Source: Candidatus Solibacter usitatus (GTDB lineage: Bacteria; Acidobacteriota; Terriglobia; Bryobacterales; Bryobacteraceae). Taken from it: 64,000 bases of DNA. Positions 54,079-62,636 of this stretch are shown here, in pieces. Position numbers and translations under genes: made by a program. The stretch is from contig JACRBC010000055.1 in the NCBI GenBank assembly GCA_016213245.1, positions 19,265 through 83,264 of the forward strand, read 5' to 3'. The notes beneath the pieces are model-generated. The model saw only the letters and a program-made list of their open reading frames with translations. It had not been told where the DNA came from and made no database searches. Position 1 is the first letter of the stretch. Each line of letters starts with the position of its first letter.

Positions 54079-57000
54079 ATGGAATTACTCCCCCGCATGC
54101 ACAACTGGCAAGACCGCCAAAAGGCCCTGCTTGAGGCCCTCGACGCCCGAGTTCTCGTCCTGGACGGGGCGATGGGCACGATGCTGCAACAGCGCAACCC
54201 CACCATCCAGGATTGGGGAGGGCCGGGCTTTGAGAACTGCTCGGAGAACCTGCTGTTCACGCATCCGGAATGGATCAGGGACGTGCACAGCGCCTATTTT
54301 GAAGCCGGCGCCGACATGGTGGAGACCAACTCGTTCGGCGGCCATCCGGTCACCCTGGCCGAATTCGGCTTGGAGGATCGCTGGCACGAGGTGAACGCCA
54401 CCTCCGCACGGTTGGCGCGGGAGGCGGCTGCGGAGCACGACCGTCCGGGGCGCCTGCGTTTTGTGGCCGGATCGATGGGGCCGACGACGAAGGCGATCAC
54501 GGTGACCGGCGGCGTGACATTCGAGGAGTTGAGCGAAGGCTACTACCGCCAGGCGCGGGGGTTGATCGACGGCGGCGCGGATCTGCTGCTGGTGGAGACC
54601 TGCCAGGATACGCGCAACGTCAAGGCGGCGCTGCTGGCGGTGGGACGGCTGGGGCGCGAATACGGCCGCGAGATTCCCGTGGTGGTCTCCGGGACCATCG
54701 AGCCGATGGGGTCGATGCTGGCCGGGCAGACGGCCGACGCGCTCTATGCATCCATTTCGCACGCCAACCTGCTGGCCGTGGGACTGAACTGCGCCACCGG
54801 TCCGGAGTTCATGACGGATCACATCCGGACGATGCATGAGATGGCGCAGACGCGCGTCTCGTGCTACCCGAACGCCGGGCTGCCGAATGAGGACGGCAAG
54901 TATGAGGAGACGCCCGATTCGCTGGCGCGGCAGTTGGAGAAGTTCGCCGCGCACGGCTGGCTGAACATCGTGGGGGGCTGCTGCGGCACGACGCCCGAGC
55001 ACATCCGCGCCATCGCCCAGATGGTGGAGGGCCGGCCGGCGCGGCGGGCGCCGCGGGCGAGCCACCGGGCGTACTACTCCGGCATCGAAGTGGTGGAGGC
55101 GGAGGAGTCCAACCGGCCGCTGATTGTCGGCGAGCGCACGAACGTGATCGGCTCGCGCGCCTTCAAGCAGCTCGTGACGGAGGAGAAGTGGGAGGAGGCG
55201 AGCGAGATCGCGCGGCGGCAGGTGCGCAACGGCGCGCACATCGTCGACGTCTGCCTGCAATCGTCGGACCGGGACGAGCTGAGCGACATTCCGCCGTTCT
55301 ACGAGAAGCTGATCCGCAAGATCAAGGCGCCGGTGATGATCGACACCACCGATCCGCGCGCGGTGGAGCTTTCGCTGAGTTACCTGCAGGGCAAGGCCAT
55401 CATCAACTCGGTGAACCTGGAGGACGGCGAGGAGAAGTTCGAGAAGATCTGCCCCATCGCGCGCGCCTACGGGGCGGCGCTGGTGGTGGGGACCATCGAC
55501 GAGGACCCGGTGCAGGCGCAGGCGTTTACGCGCGAGCGCAAGCTCGAGGTGGCGCAGCGCTCGGTGGAGCTGCTGCAAGGCAAGTACGGGATGGCGCCCG
55601 AGGAGCTGGTGCTGGACCCGCTGGTGTTCCCCTGCGCCACGGGCGATGAGAACTACATCGGCGGGGCGGTGGAGACGATTGAAGCCATCGGGCTGATCAA
55701 GCAACACATCCCGCACGTGAAGACCGTGCTGGGCGTCTCCAACGTCTCGTTCGGGCTGCCGGCAGCGGCGCGCGAGATCGTCAACTCGGTGTTCCTCTAC
55801 TACTGCACCAAGGCGGGGCTGGACCTGGCGATCGTGAACGCCGAGAAGCTGGAGCGATTCGCCTCCATTCCGGTGGAGGAGCGGCGGCTGGCCGAGCACC
55901 TGCTGTTCAACACGCCCGACGCGGAGAAGTTCCCCGGCGTGCCGGAGGACTGGCGGGAGCAGTCGCGCGAGGAACGCGCCGGCGTGAACCAGTTCAACAT
56001 CGCGGCGGTCTCCGATCATTTTCGTGGCGCGCAGGTGCGCGAGAAGAAGAAATCCGCCGAGCTTCCTTTGGACGAACGGTTGTCGAATTTCATCGTGGAG
56101 GGGAGCAAGGACGGGCTGGTCGAGGATCTGGAGCGCAAGCGCGCCGGGGGCGCCGCGCCGCTGGAGATCATCAACGGCCCGCTGATGGCGGGCATGGCCG
56201 AGGTGGGGCGGCTGTTCAACAACAACGAACTGATCGTGGCCGAGGTGCTGCAATCGGCCGAGGCGATGAAGGCCGCGGTGTCGCACCTGGAACGGTTCAT
56301 GCAGAAGTCCGAGACGGCCGCGCGCGGCAAGATCGTGCTGGCGACGGTGAAGGGCGACGTGCACGACATCGGCAAGAACCTGGTGGAGATCATCCTGTCC
56401 AACAACGGTTACGACGTGGTCAACCTGGGCATCAAGGTGCCGCCGGAGGAGCTGATCCAGGCGTTCCGGCGTCATCAGCCGGACGCCATCGGGCTTTCCG
56501 GGCTGCTGGTGAAGTCGGCGCAGCAGATGACGATTACCGGCGAGGACCTGCGCGAGGCGGGCATCGGCGTGCCGCTGCTGGTGGGCGGCGCGGCGCTGAG
56601 CGAGAAATTCACCATGGGCAGAATCGCGCCCGCCTACCGCGCGCCGACCTTTTACGCCAAGGACGCCATGACGGGGCTGCGGCTGCTGAACGAGATCATG
56701 GCCCCGGAGTCGCGCCAAGCGGTGCTGGCGGCGCACACGGTGGCCGAAAGCCCGGCGCCGGCGGGCGGCGCGGGCGCGGGTCCGCAGGCAAACACGAGCA
56801 CGGCGCGTTCACCCAAGGTGCGCGCGGACGTTCCGATTCCCGTTGCGCCTTACCTGGAGCGCAGAGTGCGCGAGGCGCCGCACCTGGCCGAGATCTGGTC
56901 CTACATCAATCCGTTCATGCTGTATGGGCGCCACCTGGGTTACCAGGGGAACTTTGAGAAGGCGCTGCACGAGCGCGAAGAGAAGGCGCTGTCGCTGTTT

Positions 57001-57633
57001 CACCAGATGGAAGAGGTGAAGAAGGCGGCCGCGGGCTTCATGAAAGTGCGAGCGGTGTGGCGCTACTTCGAAGCCGAGCGCGACGGCAACGACGTGAGGC
57101 TGTTCGAGCCCGGCGCGGCGCAGGCCGCGCACGTCTTTCGTTTCGGGAGGCAGGCCGCCGCAGACGGGCTGTGCCTGAGCGACTATGTCCTGGATCCGTC
57201 CGACGACGGGAGGCGCGACCAGATCGCGATCCTGGTGGTCACCGCCGGCGAGGGCGTGCGCGAGCGGAGCGAAGCCGCCAAACAGGCGGGCGAGTATTTC
57301 CAGGCGCACGCCTTGCAGGCGCTGGCCATTGAGAGCGCGGAGGGCGCGGCGGAGTGGCTGCACCGGCGCATCCGGGAGGACTGGGGATTCCCCGATCCGC
57401 CGTCGCTGACCATGCAGGAGCGCTTCACGTCGCGCTACCGGGGCAAGCGCTACAGCTTCGGCTATCCGGCGTGCCCGAACCTGGACGATCAACAGGGCAT
57501 CTGGAAGCTGCTGCGGCCGGAAGAGATCGGCGTGCATCTCACCGAGGGCATGATGATGGACCCGGAGGCAAGCGTCTCGGCGCTGGTCTTCCACCACCCG
57601 GACTGCGCCTACTTCGCGGCCGGCGCCGGGTAG
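54079..57633 (+). CDS. metH: cobalamin-dependent methionine synthase
   Basis: A complete 1184-residue enzyme. Order: homocysteine-binding barrel with the zinc cysteines (VGLNCATG about residue 235, NIVGGCCGTTPEH about 300), pterin barrel (IVGERTNVIGSRAF, about 350), cobalamin cap and binding domains (GDVHDIGKNLVEIIL with the B12-ligand histidine, about 755), and the C-terminal activation domain (RYSFGYPACPNLDDQQGIW, about 1125). It makes methionine from homocysteine and methyl-tetrahydrofolate. No cobalamin riboswitch is visible in the 58 bases upstream. Met at 54097 is another start. The stop overlaps the convergent sulfatase by 25 bases. Confidence 0.98.
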   Translation: MELLPRMHNWQDRQKALLEALDARVLVLDGAMGTMLQQRNPTIQDWGGPGFENCSENLLFTHPEWIRDVHSAYFEAGADMVETNSFGGHPVTLAEFGLEDRWHEVNATSARLAREAAAEHDRPGRLRFVAGSMGPTTKAITVTGGVTFEELSEGYYRQARGLIDGGADLLLVETCQDTRNVKAALLAVGRLGREYGREIPVVVSGTIEPMGSMLAGQTADALYASISHANLLAVGLNCATGPEFMTDHIRTMHEMAQTRVSCYPNAGLPNEDGKYEETPDSLARQLEKFAAHGWLNIVGGCCGTTPEHIRAIAQMVEGRPARRAPRASHRAYYSGIEVVEAEESNRPLIVGERTNVIGSRAFKQLVTEEKWEEASEIARRQVRNGAHIVDVCLQSSDRDELSDIPPFYEKLIRKIKAPVMIDTTDPRAVELSLSYLQGKAIINSVNLEDGEEKFEKICPIARAYGAALVVGTIDEDPVQAQAFTRERKLEVAQRSVELLQGKYGMAPEELVLDPLVFPCATGDENYIGGAVETIEAIGLIKQHIPHVKTVLGVSNVSFGLPAAAREIVNSVFLYYCTKAGLDLAIVNAEKLERFASIPVEERRLAEHLLFNTPDAEKFPGVPEDWREQSREERAGVNQFNIAAVSDHFRGAQVREKKKSAELPLDERLSNFIVEGSKDGLVEDLERKRAGGAAPLEIINGPLMAGMAEVGRLFNNNELIVAEVLQSAEAMKAAVSHLERFMQKSETAARGKIVLATVKGDVHDIGKNLVEIILSNNGYDVVNLGIKVPPEELIQAFRRHQPDAIGLSGLLVKSAQQMTITGEDLREAGIGVPLLVGGAALSEKFTMGRIAPAYRAPTFYAKDAMTGLRLLNEIMAPESRQAVLAAHTVAESPAPAGGAGAGPQANTSTARSPKVRADVPIPVAPYLERRVREAPHLAEIWSYINPFMLYGRHLGYQGNFEKALHEREEKALSLFHQMEEVKKAAAGFMKVRAVWRYFEAERDGNDVRLFEPGAAQAAHVFRFGRQAAADGLCLSDYVLDPSDDGRRDQIAILVVTAGEGVRERSEAAKQAGEYFQAHALQALAIESAEGAAEWLHRRIREDWGFPDPPSLTMQERFTSRYRGKRYSFGYPACPNLDDQQGIWKLLRPEEIGVHLTEGMMMDPEASVSALVFHHPDCAYFAAGAG

Positions 57634-59069
57634 TTCGGACCCAGCAACATGCTCTGCGGCCGCGGGATGGGACGGCCGTCACGCACCCACTTTTCTCCAC
57701 GCGGGGCCAGGTGCTCCGCCATGCGGCCGCGCCACCGCCGGAGCGTTTGCTCGTGGCCGGCGACGCCTTCCAGGCCGTGCATCTCGGCGCGGTCGGTCTC
57801 CAGGTGGAAGAGTTGCTCGCTGCCGTCGTAGGCGTGGAAGATGTATTTCCACTTGCCGTCGGTGAGCGCGGTCCAGTGGTTCCGCTTGTCGTAGCAGACG
57901 TCGTGTTCGAGATCGATCCAGTCGCGTCTGGCGGAGAGCAGATTCTGGCCGTCGCAGGCTTCGGGAACCGAGGCGCCGGCCGCTTGGGCCAGGGTGGGCA
58001 GCACGTCGCGGATCTCCACGGGGATTTCACTGACCAGGCCGCGCGGGGCGCCAGGGCCGCGCACCAGCATCGGGATGCGGGCGGAGGGCTCGTAGGCATA
58101 GGACTTGCGCCAGAGGTGGTGGTCGCCGGTCATGTCGCCGTGGTCGGAGAGATAGACGATGAAGGTCTCCTCCATCCAGCCGCGCTTGTCGAGCGCCAAG
58201 AGGATGCGGCCCAACTGCTCATCCATGAAGGAGACCGAGCCGGAGTAACCGACGCGGGCGCGGCGGACCAGATCGGGGCCGACGTCGCCGTGCCAGATGT
58301 CGTCGCGGTTCGAGCTGCGGGGCGCGTAGGTCTCCTGCGCCCAGGCGCCCACCTGGGCCTGGGGCAGCCGGGCGTCCTGGTAGCGGTCCCAGTAGCGCTG
58401 CGGCGGATCGTAGGGGCTGTGGGGGCGGGCGAAGCTGACCTTCATGAACCACGGGCCGGGCTTCTCGTAGGTCTCCAGGAAGCGCACGGCGCAGTCGCCG
58501 GTCCAGCGGGTGGGGTGAAGGCGTTCGGGCAGGACGTAGGACTTGGCGGTGAAGTCGTTGAAGCCGATGCCGGTCGAGTCGGGATTGAGATTGGGGGCTT
58601 CGCTCGCGAACCAGGCGCGGTAGTCGCTGCGAAAGTCGATGTGTTCGGAGCGGCCGCTTTCGTCCAGGATGGTCTGGTGAAAGCCGTGCAGGTGGCGCTG
58701 CGGCGTCCAGTGCATCTTGCCGATGCCGAGGGTGTAGTAGCCGGCGCCGCGCAGCACGCGCGGCATTTCGGCGGGGTAGCTTTGCGCCACGCGCGAGTAG
58801 CCCAGCATGCCGTGGCGCCAGGGCGACATGCCGGTGAGCAGACCGGCGCGCGCCGGGGTGCAGGTGGGCGTGGAGGAGTAGGCGTTGCGGAAACGGACAC
58901 CCTCGGAGGCGAGGCGGTCCAGCGCGGGCGTGAAGACGGCTGTGTTGCCGTCGCATCCCATCCAATCGGCCCTGTGCTGATCGCTCATCAGCAGCAGAAG
59001 GTTGGGCTGGGACTTGGACAGCGCGCGGATGAAGGCCGGCGCGGCGCAGAACTGCCGGCGGGTCACCAT
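57609..59069 (-). CDS. exported sulfatase
   Basis: A 486-residue arylsulfatase-type enzyme. The N-terminus VTRRQFCAAPAFIRAL looks like a shortened twin-arginine signal. The formylglycine motif is CTPARAGLLTG (C-x-P-x-R, about residue 69), with the metal residues in LLMSDQHRADWMGC at the start and YLSDHGDMTGDHHLW (about 318). The cysteine must be modified by a formylglycine-generating enzyme that is not in the window. It would release sulfate from polysaccharides or other sulfate esters. The start at 59069 overlaps the UPF0173 gene by seven bases. Confidence 0.92.
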   Translation of the reverse strand: MVTRRQFCAAPAFIRALSKSQPNLLLLMSDQHRADWMGCDGNTAVFTPALDRLASEGVRFRNAYSSTPTCTPARAGLLTGMSPWRHGMLGYSRVAQSYPAEMPRVLRGAGYYTLGIGKMHWTPQRHLHGFHQTILDESGRSEHIDFRSDYRAWFASEAPNLNPDSTGIGFNDFTAKSYVLPERLHPTRWTGDCAVRFLETYEKPGPWFMKVSFARPHSPYDPPQRYWDRYQDARLPQAQVGAWAQETYAPRSSNRDDIWHGDVGPDLVRRARVGYSGSVSFMDEQLGRILLALDKRGWMEETFIVYLSDHGDMTGDHHLWRKSYAYEPSARIPMLVRGPGAPRGLVSEIPVEIRDVLPTLAQAAGASVPEACDGQNLLSARRDWIDLEHDVCYDKRNHWTALTDGKWKYIFHAYDGSEQLFHLETDRAEMHGLEGVAGHEQTLRRWRGRMAEHLAPRGEKWVRDGRPIPRPQSMLLGPNYPAPAAK

Positions 59070-59761
59070 TCCACTTCCGTCCCGGGCTCGAGCGCCATGA
59101 TGCGGCAATCCACCTGGCTCTGGATGAGCGCGGCCAGCTCGTCCGGGCGCCCGGTGAGCGGCGGAAAGGTGCCGAAGTGCATGGGAACGACGGTCTTCGC
59201 CTGCACCAGGCGGCAGGCGAGCGCGGCCTCTTTCGGCCCCATGGTGAAAAGATCTCCGATGGGCAGGAAGGCCAGCTCGGGTTCGTACAACTCGGCGATG
59301 AGGGCCATGTCGCTGAAAACGGCTGTGTCGCCGGCGAAGTAGGCGCGGCGGCCGTCGGGCAGGTGGAGGATGAAACCGGCGGCGTCGCCGCCGTAGATGA
59401 TTTTGCCTTCGTCGGAGATGCCGCAGGAGTGAACGGCGTGGGTCATGGTCACGCGCATCGAGCCGGCCTGTTGCGAGCCTCCCTTGTTCATGCCGCAGGC
59501 GTTCTGGACGCCCTTGGACTCCAGCCAGGCGCAGATCTCGTAGTTGGAGATGACCTGCGGCTTGTGCTTGCGGGCCAGGGGCACGGCGTCGGCGATGTGG
59601 TCGAAGTGGCCGTGCGTGACCAGCATGGTGTCGATTCGCTGGAATTCGAAGCCGGCGGGGAAGGAGGGGTTGTCCTTCACCCAGGGGTCGATGACGACGG
59701 CCTCGCCGCCGTCCAGCCGCAACTGAAAGGTGCCGTGCCCGAGCCAGGTGATCTGCAACAT
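59063..59761 (-). CDS. UPF0173-type metallo-beta-lactamase-fold hydrolase
   Basis: A 232-residue metal hydrolase. The metal-binding motif THGHFDHIADA (about residue 49), TMTHAVHS and AGDTAVFSDM match the UPF0173 family, which is related to UlaG lactonases. The substrate is unknown. It begins nine bases after the PEBP gene and overlaps the sulfatase start by seven. The upstream sequence lacks a ribosome site but contains TAAAAT close to the ATG, so an internal promoter is possible. Confidence 0.93.
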   Translation of the reverse strand: MLQITWLGHGTFQLRLDGGEAVVIDPWVKDNPSFPAGFEFQRIDTMLVTHGHFDHIADAVPLARKHKPQVISNYEICAWLESKGVQNACGMNKGGSQQAGSMRVTMTHAVHSCGISDEGKIIYGGDAAGFILHLPDGRRAYFAGDTAVFSDMALIAELYEPELAFLPIGDLFTMGPKEAALACRLVQAKTVVPMHFGTFPPLTGRPDELAALIQSQVDCRIMALEPGTEVEW

Positions 59762-59770
59762 CGTTCTATT

Positions 59771-60238
59771 TTATTCCGCTGAGCTTCTTTCGTAGGTCCC
59801 CATGGCCCAGGCCTCGGCCAGGTCATGGCCGCGGAGTCCCTTGTCGATGCCGTGGCGATCGGAGCCTTCATGCAGCATGAGGCGCGAGGTGTCCAGCGCG
59901 TAAAGTTTGAAGAAGTAGCGATGGGGTCCGTGGCCCTTGGGCGGGCAGGGGCCGCCGTAGCCCTCTTCGCCGAAATCGTTGGTCCCGCTGGTGCCCAGCC
60001 GGCCGGGGATGAAGCCTTCGGCGAGGCCGTGTTCGGAACCGGGGATGTCCCACAGGATCCAGTGCGTCCACACGCCGGAGGGCGCGTCGGGATCGTCGAT
60101 CACCAGTGCGAAGCTGCGTGTGCCGGGGGGCGCGTCCTCCCATTCAATGGTCGGCGAGAGGTTCTCGCCATCACAGGTGTGCCGCTTGGGGATCTGCTCC
60201 CCCTCGTTGAATGCGAGTACGCGAATCTTGAACGCCAT
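59771..60238 (-). CDS. YbhB/YbcL-type PEBP-family protein
   Basis: A 155-residue protein of the phosphatidylethanolamine-binding family. Conserved segments are HTCDGENLSPTIEWEDAPPGTRSFALVIDDPDAP, HWILWDIPG and GPCPPKGHGPHRYFFKLYALD, which form the ligand pocket. The bacterial role is not known. A very strong AAGGAGG ribosome site precedes the ATG. It lies 18 bases after the GH3 gene and is likely co-transcribed with it. Confidence 0.95.
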   Translation of the reverse strand: MAFKIRVLAFNEGEQIPKRHTCDGENLSPTIEWEDAPPGTRSFALVIDDPDAPSGVWTHWILWDIPGSEHGLAEGFIPGRLGTSGTNDFGEEGYGGPCPPKGHGPHRYFFKLYALDTSRLMLHEGSDRHGIDKGLRGHDLAEAWAMGTYERSSAE

Positions 60239-60256
60239 ACAACCTCCTTCGGCGGT

Positions 60257-62023
60257 TCACTTGCGCTTCTCCATTTTCATCCCGAATCCGAATTCCGCCA
60301 GACCGGGGATGGTCACCGGCAGTTTACCACTCACTTCCACCTCGCCGAAGAGCGCCTCGACGGCCGCCATCTCCGACGGCAGGGCGACGCTGAAGGTGGC
60401 CAGGTAGGCGGCCACGCCGGGGTAGGCGCGCAACAGGTAGGGATTGCCCAGCGCCACGAAAGCCAGCGGCTTGCCGCAAGCGAGCAGCGCGTCAAGGAAG
60501 CCCGGGTAGTTGCCGGCCAGCGCCACGCTGCCGCGATAGGCCGAGGCGCTGGCGTAGGCGGCGACAGTCATGCTGCGACAGGCGGCTGAGGCGGCGGCGA
60601 TCTGATCGAACTCGGCCGGCGGCAATTGCGGGTCCAGCAGGAGCGTCCGGGCCTTGGGGGCGCGCGCGCGGATGGCGTCGGCCAGCTCGCGGCCCTGCGT
60701 GGAGAAGCGCCCGGCGGCCAGGATGTAGAAGCAGCCGGCGCCCGGCTCGGCCAGCGGCAGCAGCCCGCCGTCGTTCTTGACCAGCGTCAGCGCCTTGCGC
60801 GCCACCAGCGCGGCCTGCTCCTCGTCTTCGGGCAGCTCGATGGAATCGCTGATCGACTCCAGGTCCACAAGCTTCTTCTTGTGCAAGCCCACCTTGATCT
60901 TGGCGTTGAGGATCCTGAGGACGCTCTGGTCGAGACGCTGCCGGGAGAGGCGCCCGCTCTCCACCGCTTCGACAATAGCCTTCACGCTGTCGCGCGCGTG
61001 GGCGGGGATGAGCAGCAGGTCGGCGCCCGCCTCCACGGCGCGCACGGCCGCCTCGCCCGGCGGGAAGAGCTTGGTCAGGCCCTGCATGTCCATCGCGTCG
61101 GTGGTGATCAGGCCGTTGAACCCCAGATCCTTGCGCAGCAGTCCGGTGAGGATATTCTTCGAGACCGTGGCCGGAATCGCCTCCGGCTCGTAAGCCGGAA
61201 CGTGCAGGTGGGCGGTCATGACGCTATCGACGCCGGCCTCGATGGCGGCCCTGAAAGGAACCAGCTCCACGGCATCCATGCGCTCGCTGGATGCGTTGAC
61301 CACGCCCAGGCCGATGTGGCTGTCGGTTTCGGTGTCGCCGTGGCCGGGGAAGTGCTTCACGGTGGTCAGAACGGCGTTCTTCGGATCCCGGCGGGCGCCC
61401 TCGATGAAGGCTTTGACATGCGCCGCCACCGCCTGCGGGTTTTCGCTGAACGAACGGATGTTGATGATGGGGTTGGCCGGATTGTTGTTGACGTCGGCGT
61501 CGGGCGCAAACAGCCAGTGCACCCCCACGGCGCGCGCCTCGCGGCCGGTGGCCGCCCCCAGCGCCGCGGTGGCCGCCAGGTCGCCCGCCGCCCCGTAGGC
61601 CATCAGGTGCGGGAACTGCGTGGTGGAATGCAGGCGCATGGATGCCCCGCGCTCGAAGTCGCCACCCACGATGAGCGGCACCTTGGCCTGCTTCTGCATG
61701 CGGTTGAGGAAGGCGGCCATCTGGTAGGGATCGGCTTTCTTCACAATGCCGTTCTGCACGCGGTTGAGCACGATCAGTCCGCCGACGCGCACGTCCCGGA
61801 CCAGCGCGGTGTACTCCCGGTAGGCCTTGCTGCGCACGTTGGGCGACTCGCCGTAGAACTGCACCATCAGGAGCTGCGCGGCCTTCTCCCGCAGCGTCAT
61901 GGATTTCAGCCAGCGCTGCGCCTGGCCGGCCGGGCGCTTGGCGGGAGCGGGTTTTGCGGCGGAGGAGACGGCCGCGGGGCAAGTGGCGGTGATGGCCAGA
62001 AGCAAGGCCAGGGACTTTCGCAT
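60257..62023 (-). CDS. exported GH3 beta-N-acetylhexosaminidase-like enzyme
   Basis: A 588-residue glycoside hydrolase with a signal peptide (RKSLALLLAITATCPAAVSSA). The N-terminal barrel has VIVGGDFERGASMR-like substrate site (LIVGGDFERG), KHFPGHGDTETDSHIGLG (general acid/base dyad of NagZ-type enzymes) and LITTDAMDMQGL (nucleophile aspartate, about residue 311). A C-terminal second domain (about 380-580) is larger than in E. coli NagZ and resembles that of exported two-domain NagZ-like proteins. It may act in peptidoglycan recycling or chitin use. The track's TTG at 62032 is replaced by ATG 62023, which has GAGGGGG upstream. Confidence 0.93.
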   Translation of the reverse strand: MRKSLALLLAITATCPAAVSSAAKPAPAKRPAGQAQRWLKSMTLREKAAQLLMVQFYGESPNVRSKAYREYTALVRDVRVGGLIVLNRVQNGIVKKADPYQMAAFLNRMQKQAKVPLIVGGDFERGASMRLHSTTQFPHLMAYGAAGDLAATAALGAATGREARAVGVHWLFAPDADVNNNPANPIINIRSFSENPQAVAAHVKAFIEGARRDPKNAVLTTVKHFPGHGDTETDSHIGLGVVNASSERMDAVELVPFRAAIEAGVDSVMTAHLHVPAYEPEAIPATVSKNILTGLLRKDLGFNGLITTDAMDMQGLTKLFPPGEAAVRAVEAGADLLLIPAHARDSVKAIVEAVESGRLSRQRLDQSVLRILNAKIKVGLHKKKLVDLESISDSIELPEDEEQAALVARKALTLVKNDGGLLPLAEPGAGCFYILAAGRFSTQGRELADAIRARAPKARTLLLDPQLPPAEFDQIAAASAACRSMTVAAYASASAYRGSVALAGNYPGFLDALLACGKPLAFVALGNPYLLRAYPGVAAYLATFSVALPSEMAAVEALFGEVEVSGKLPVTIPGLAEFGFGMKMEKRK

Positions 62024-62062
62024 CCCCCTCAATCTAGCAGGATCGTCAGGCGGAAACAGGGC

Positions 62063-62530
62063 TCAACTGGCAGTCTTCTTGCGGGCGCGGGGCGGAGCCG
62101 AACGTTCGGCGATCGGCGGCTTTTTTGGCGTCTTGAGCAGACGGCCGGCGGCGCGGATCAGGTGCTGCACCTCATTGGAGCTCTTCATGATCACGGTGTT
62201 GGCGCCGGTGGTCTTCTCCGTCAGCCCCAGGGCGTCCACGAAGCCGGAGATGAGCACGATCGGGATTCCCGGCTTCTCCTCGCGGAGCTTCTCGATCAGC
62301 TCGACGCCGTCCATGCCGGGCATTCTGAAATCGGTGACCACCAGGTCGTACTGCCCGGCACGGAACAGCTCCAATGCCTTCCTTGCATCGGAGGCGCCGT
62401 CGGTGAGATAACCGAGCTCCTCCAGGACCACGCGCCGGGCCATCAGGCCGGAGCGGTTGTCGTCCACCAGGAGGATTCGCGCCGTGGGAATGATTGCGGA
62501 TTTGAGTCGGGCGGGCATGTATGAAAACAT
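62063..62530 (-). CDS. single-domain response regulator with basic tail
   Basis: A 155-residue receiver protein. RILLVDDNRSGLMARR gives the acidic pocket, VVTDFRMPGMDG the phospho-acceptor aspartate (about residue 67), and the lysine is in TVIMKSSN. There is no output domain; the last 30 residues are basic (KTPKKPPIAERSAPPRARKK). Such proteins act through other kinases or by binding partners. No kinase is nearby. The start ATG falls where transcription from the upstream promoter should begin, so the message may be leaderless; Met at 62518 is the other choice. Confidence 0.9.
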   Translation of the reverse strand: MFSYMPARLKSAIIPTARILLVDDNRSGLMARRVVLEELGYLTDGASDARKALELFRAGQYDLVVTDFRMPGMDGVELIEKLREEKPGIPIVLISGFVDALGLTEKTTGANTVIMKSSNEVQHLIRAAGRLLKTPKKPPIAERSAPPRARKKTAS

Positions 62531-62535
62531 GCCGA

Positions 62536-62564
62536 AGTTAACAGAGGCGCAATGCCGGTGTCAA
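62536..62564 (-). promoter_or_regulatory. near-consensus sigma-70 promoter, probably leaderless
   Basis: On the minus strand TTGACA (62559-62564) and TTAACT (62536-62541) are separated by exactly 17 bases. Expected transcription begins near 62529-62530, right at the ATG of the response regulator. It would drive the five-gene series ending in the sulfatase. Confidence 0.7.
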
Positions 62565-62636
62565 CGCTCTTGTATCGCTCTCATAGCGAGAGAGATTCAT
62601 TTCTTGACTTCGGCGGTGAGCTGTGATGCGAGCGCG

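Noticed and set aside
54085-56736. 883-codon minus-strand ORF opposite metH
   Set aside because: Arginine/histidine/leucine-rich shadow of metH with no recognisable domain.
62586-62618. TTGACT on the plus strand near the VWA gene as a promoter
   Set aside because: No gene follows on that strand and no -10 element is at the right distance.
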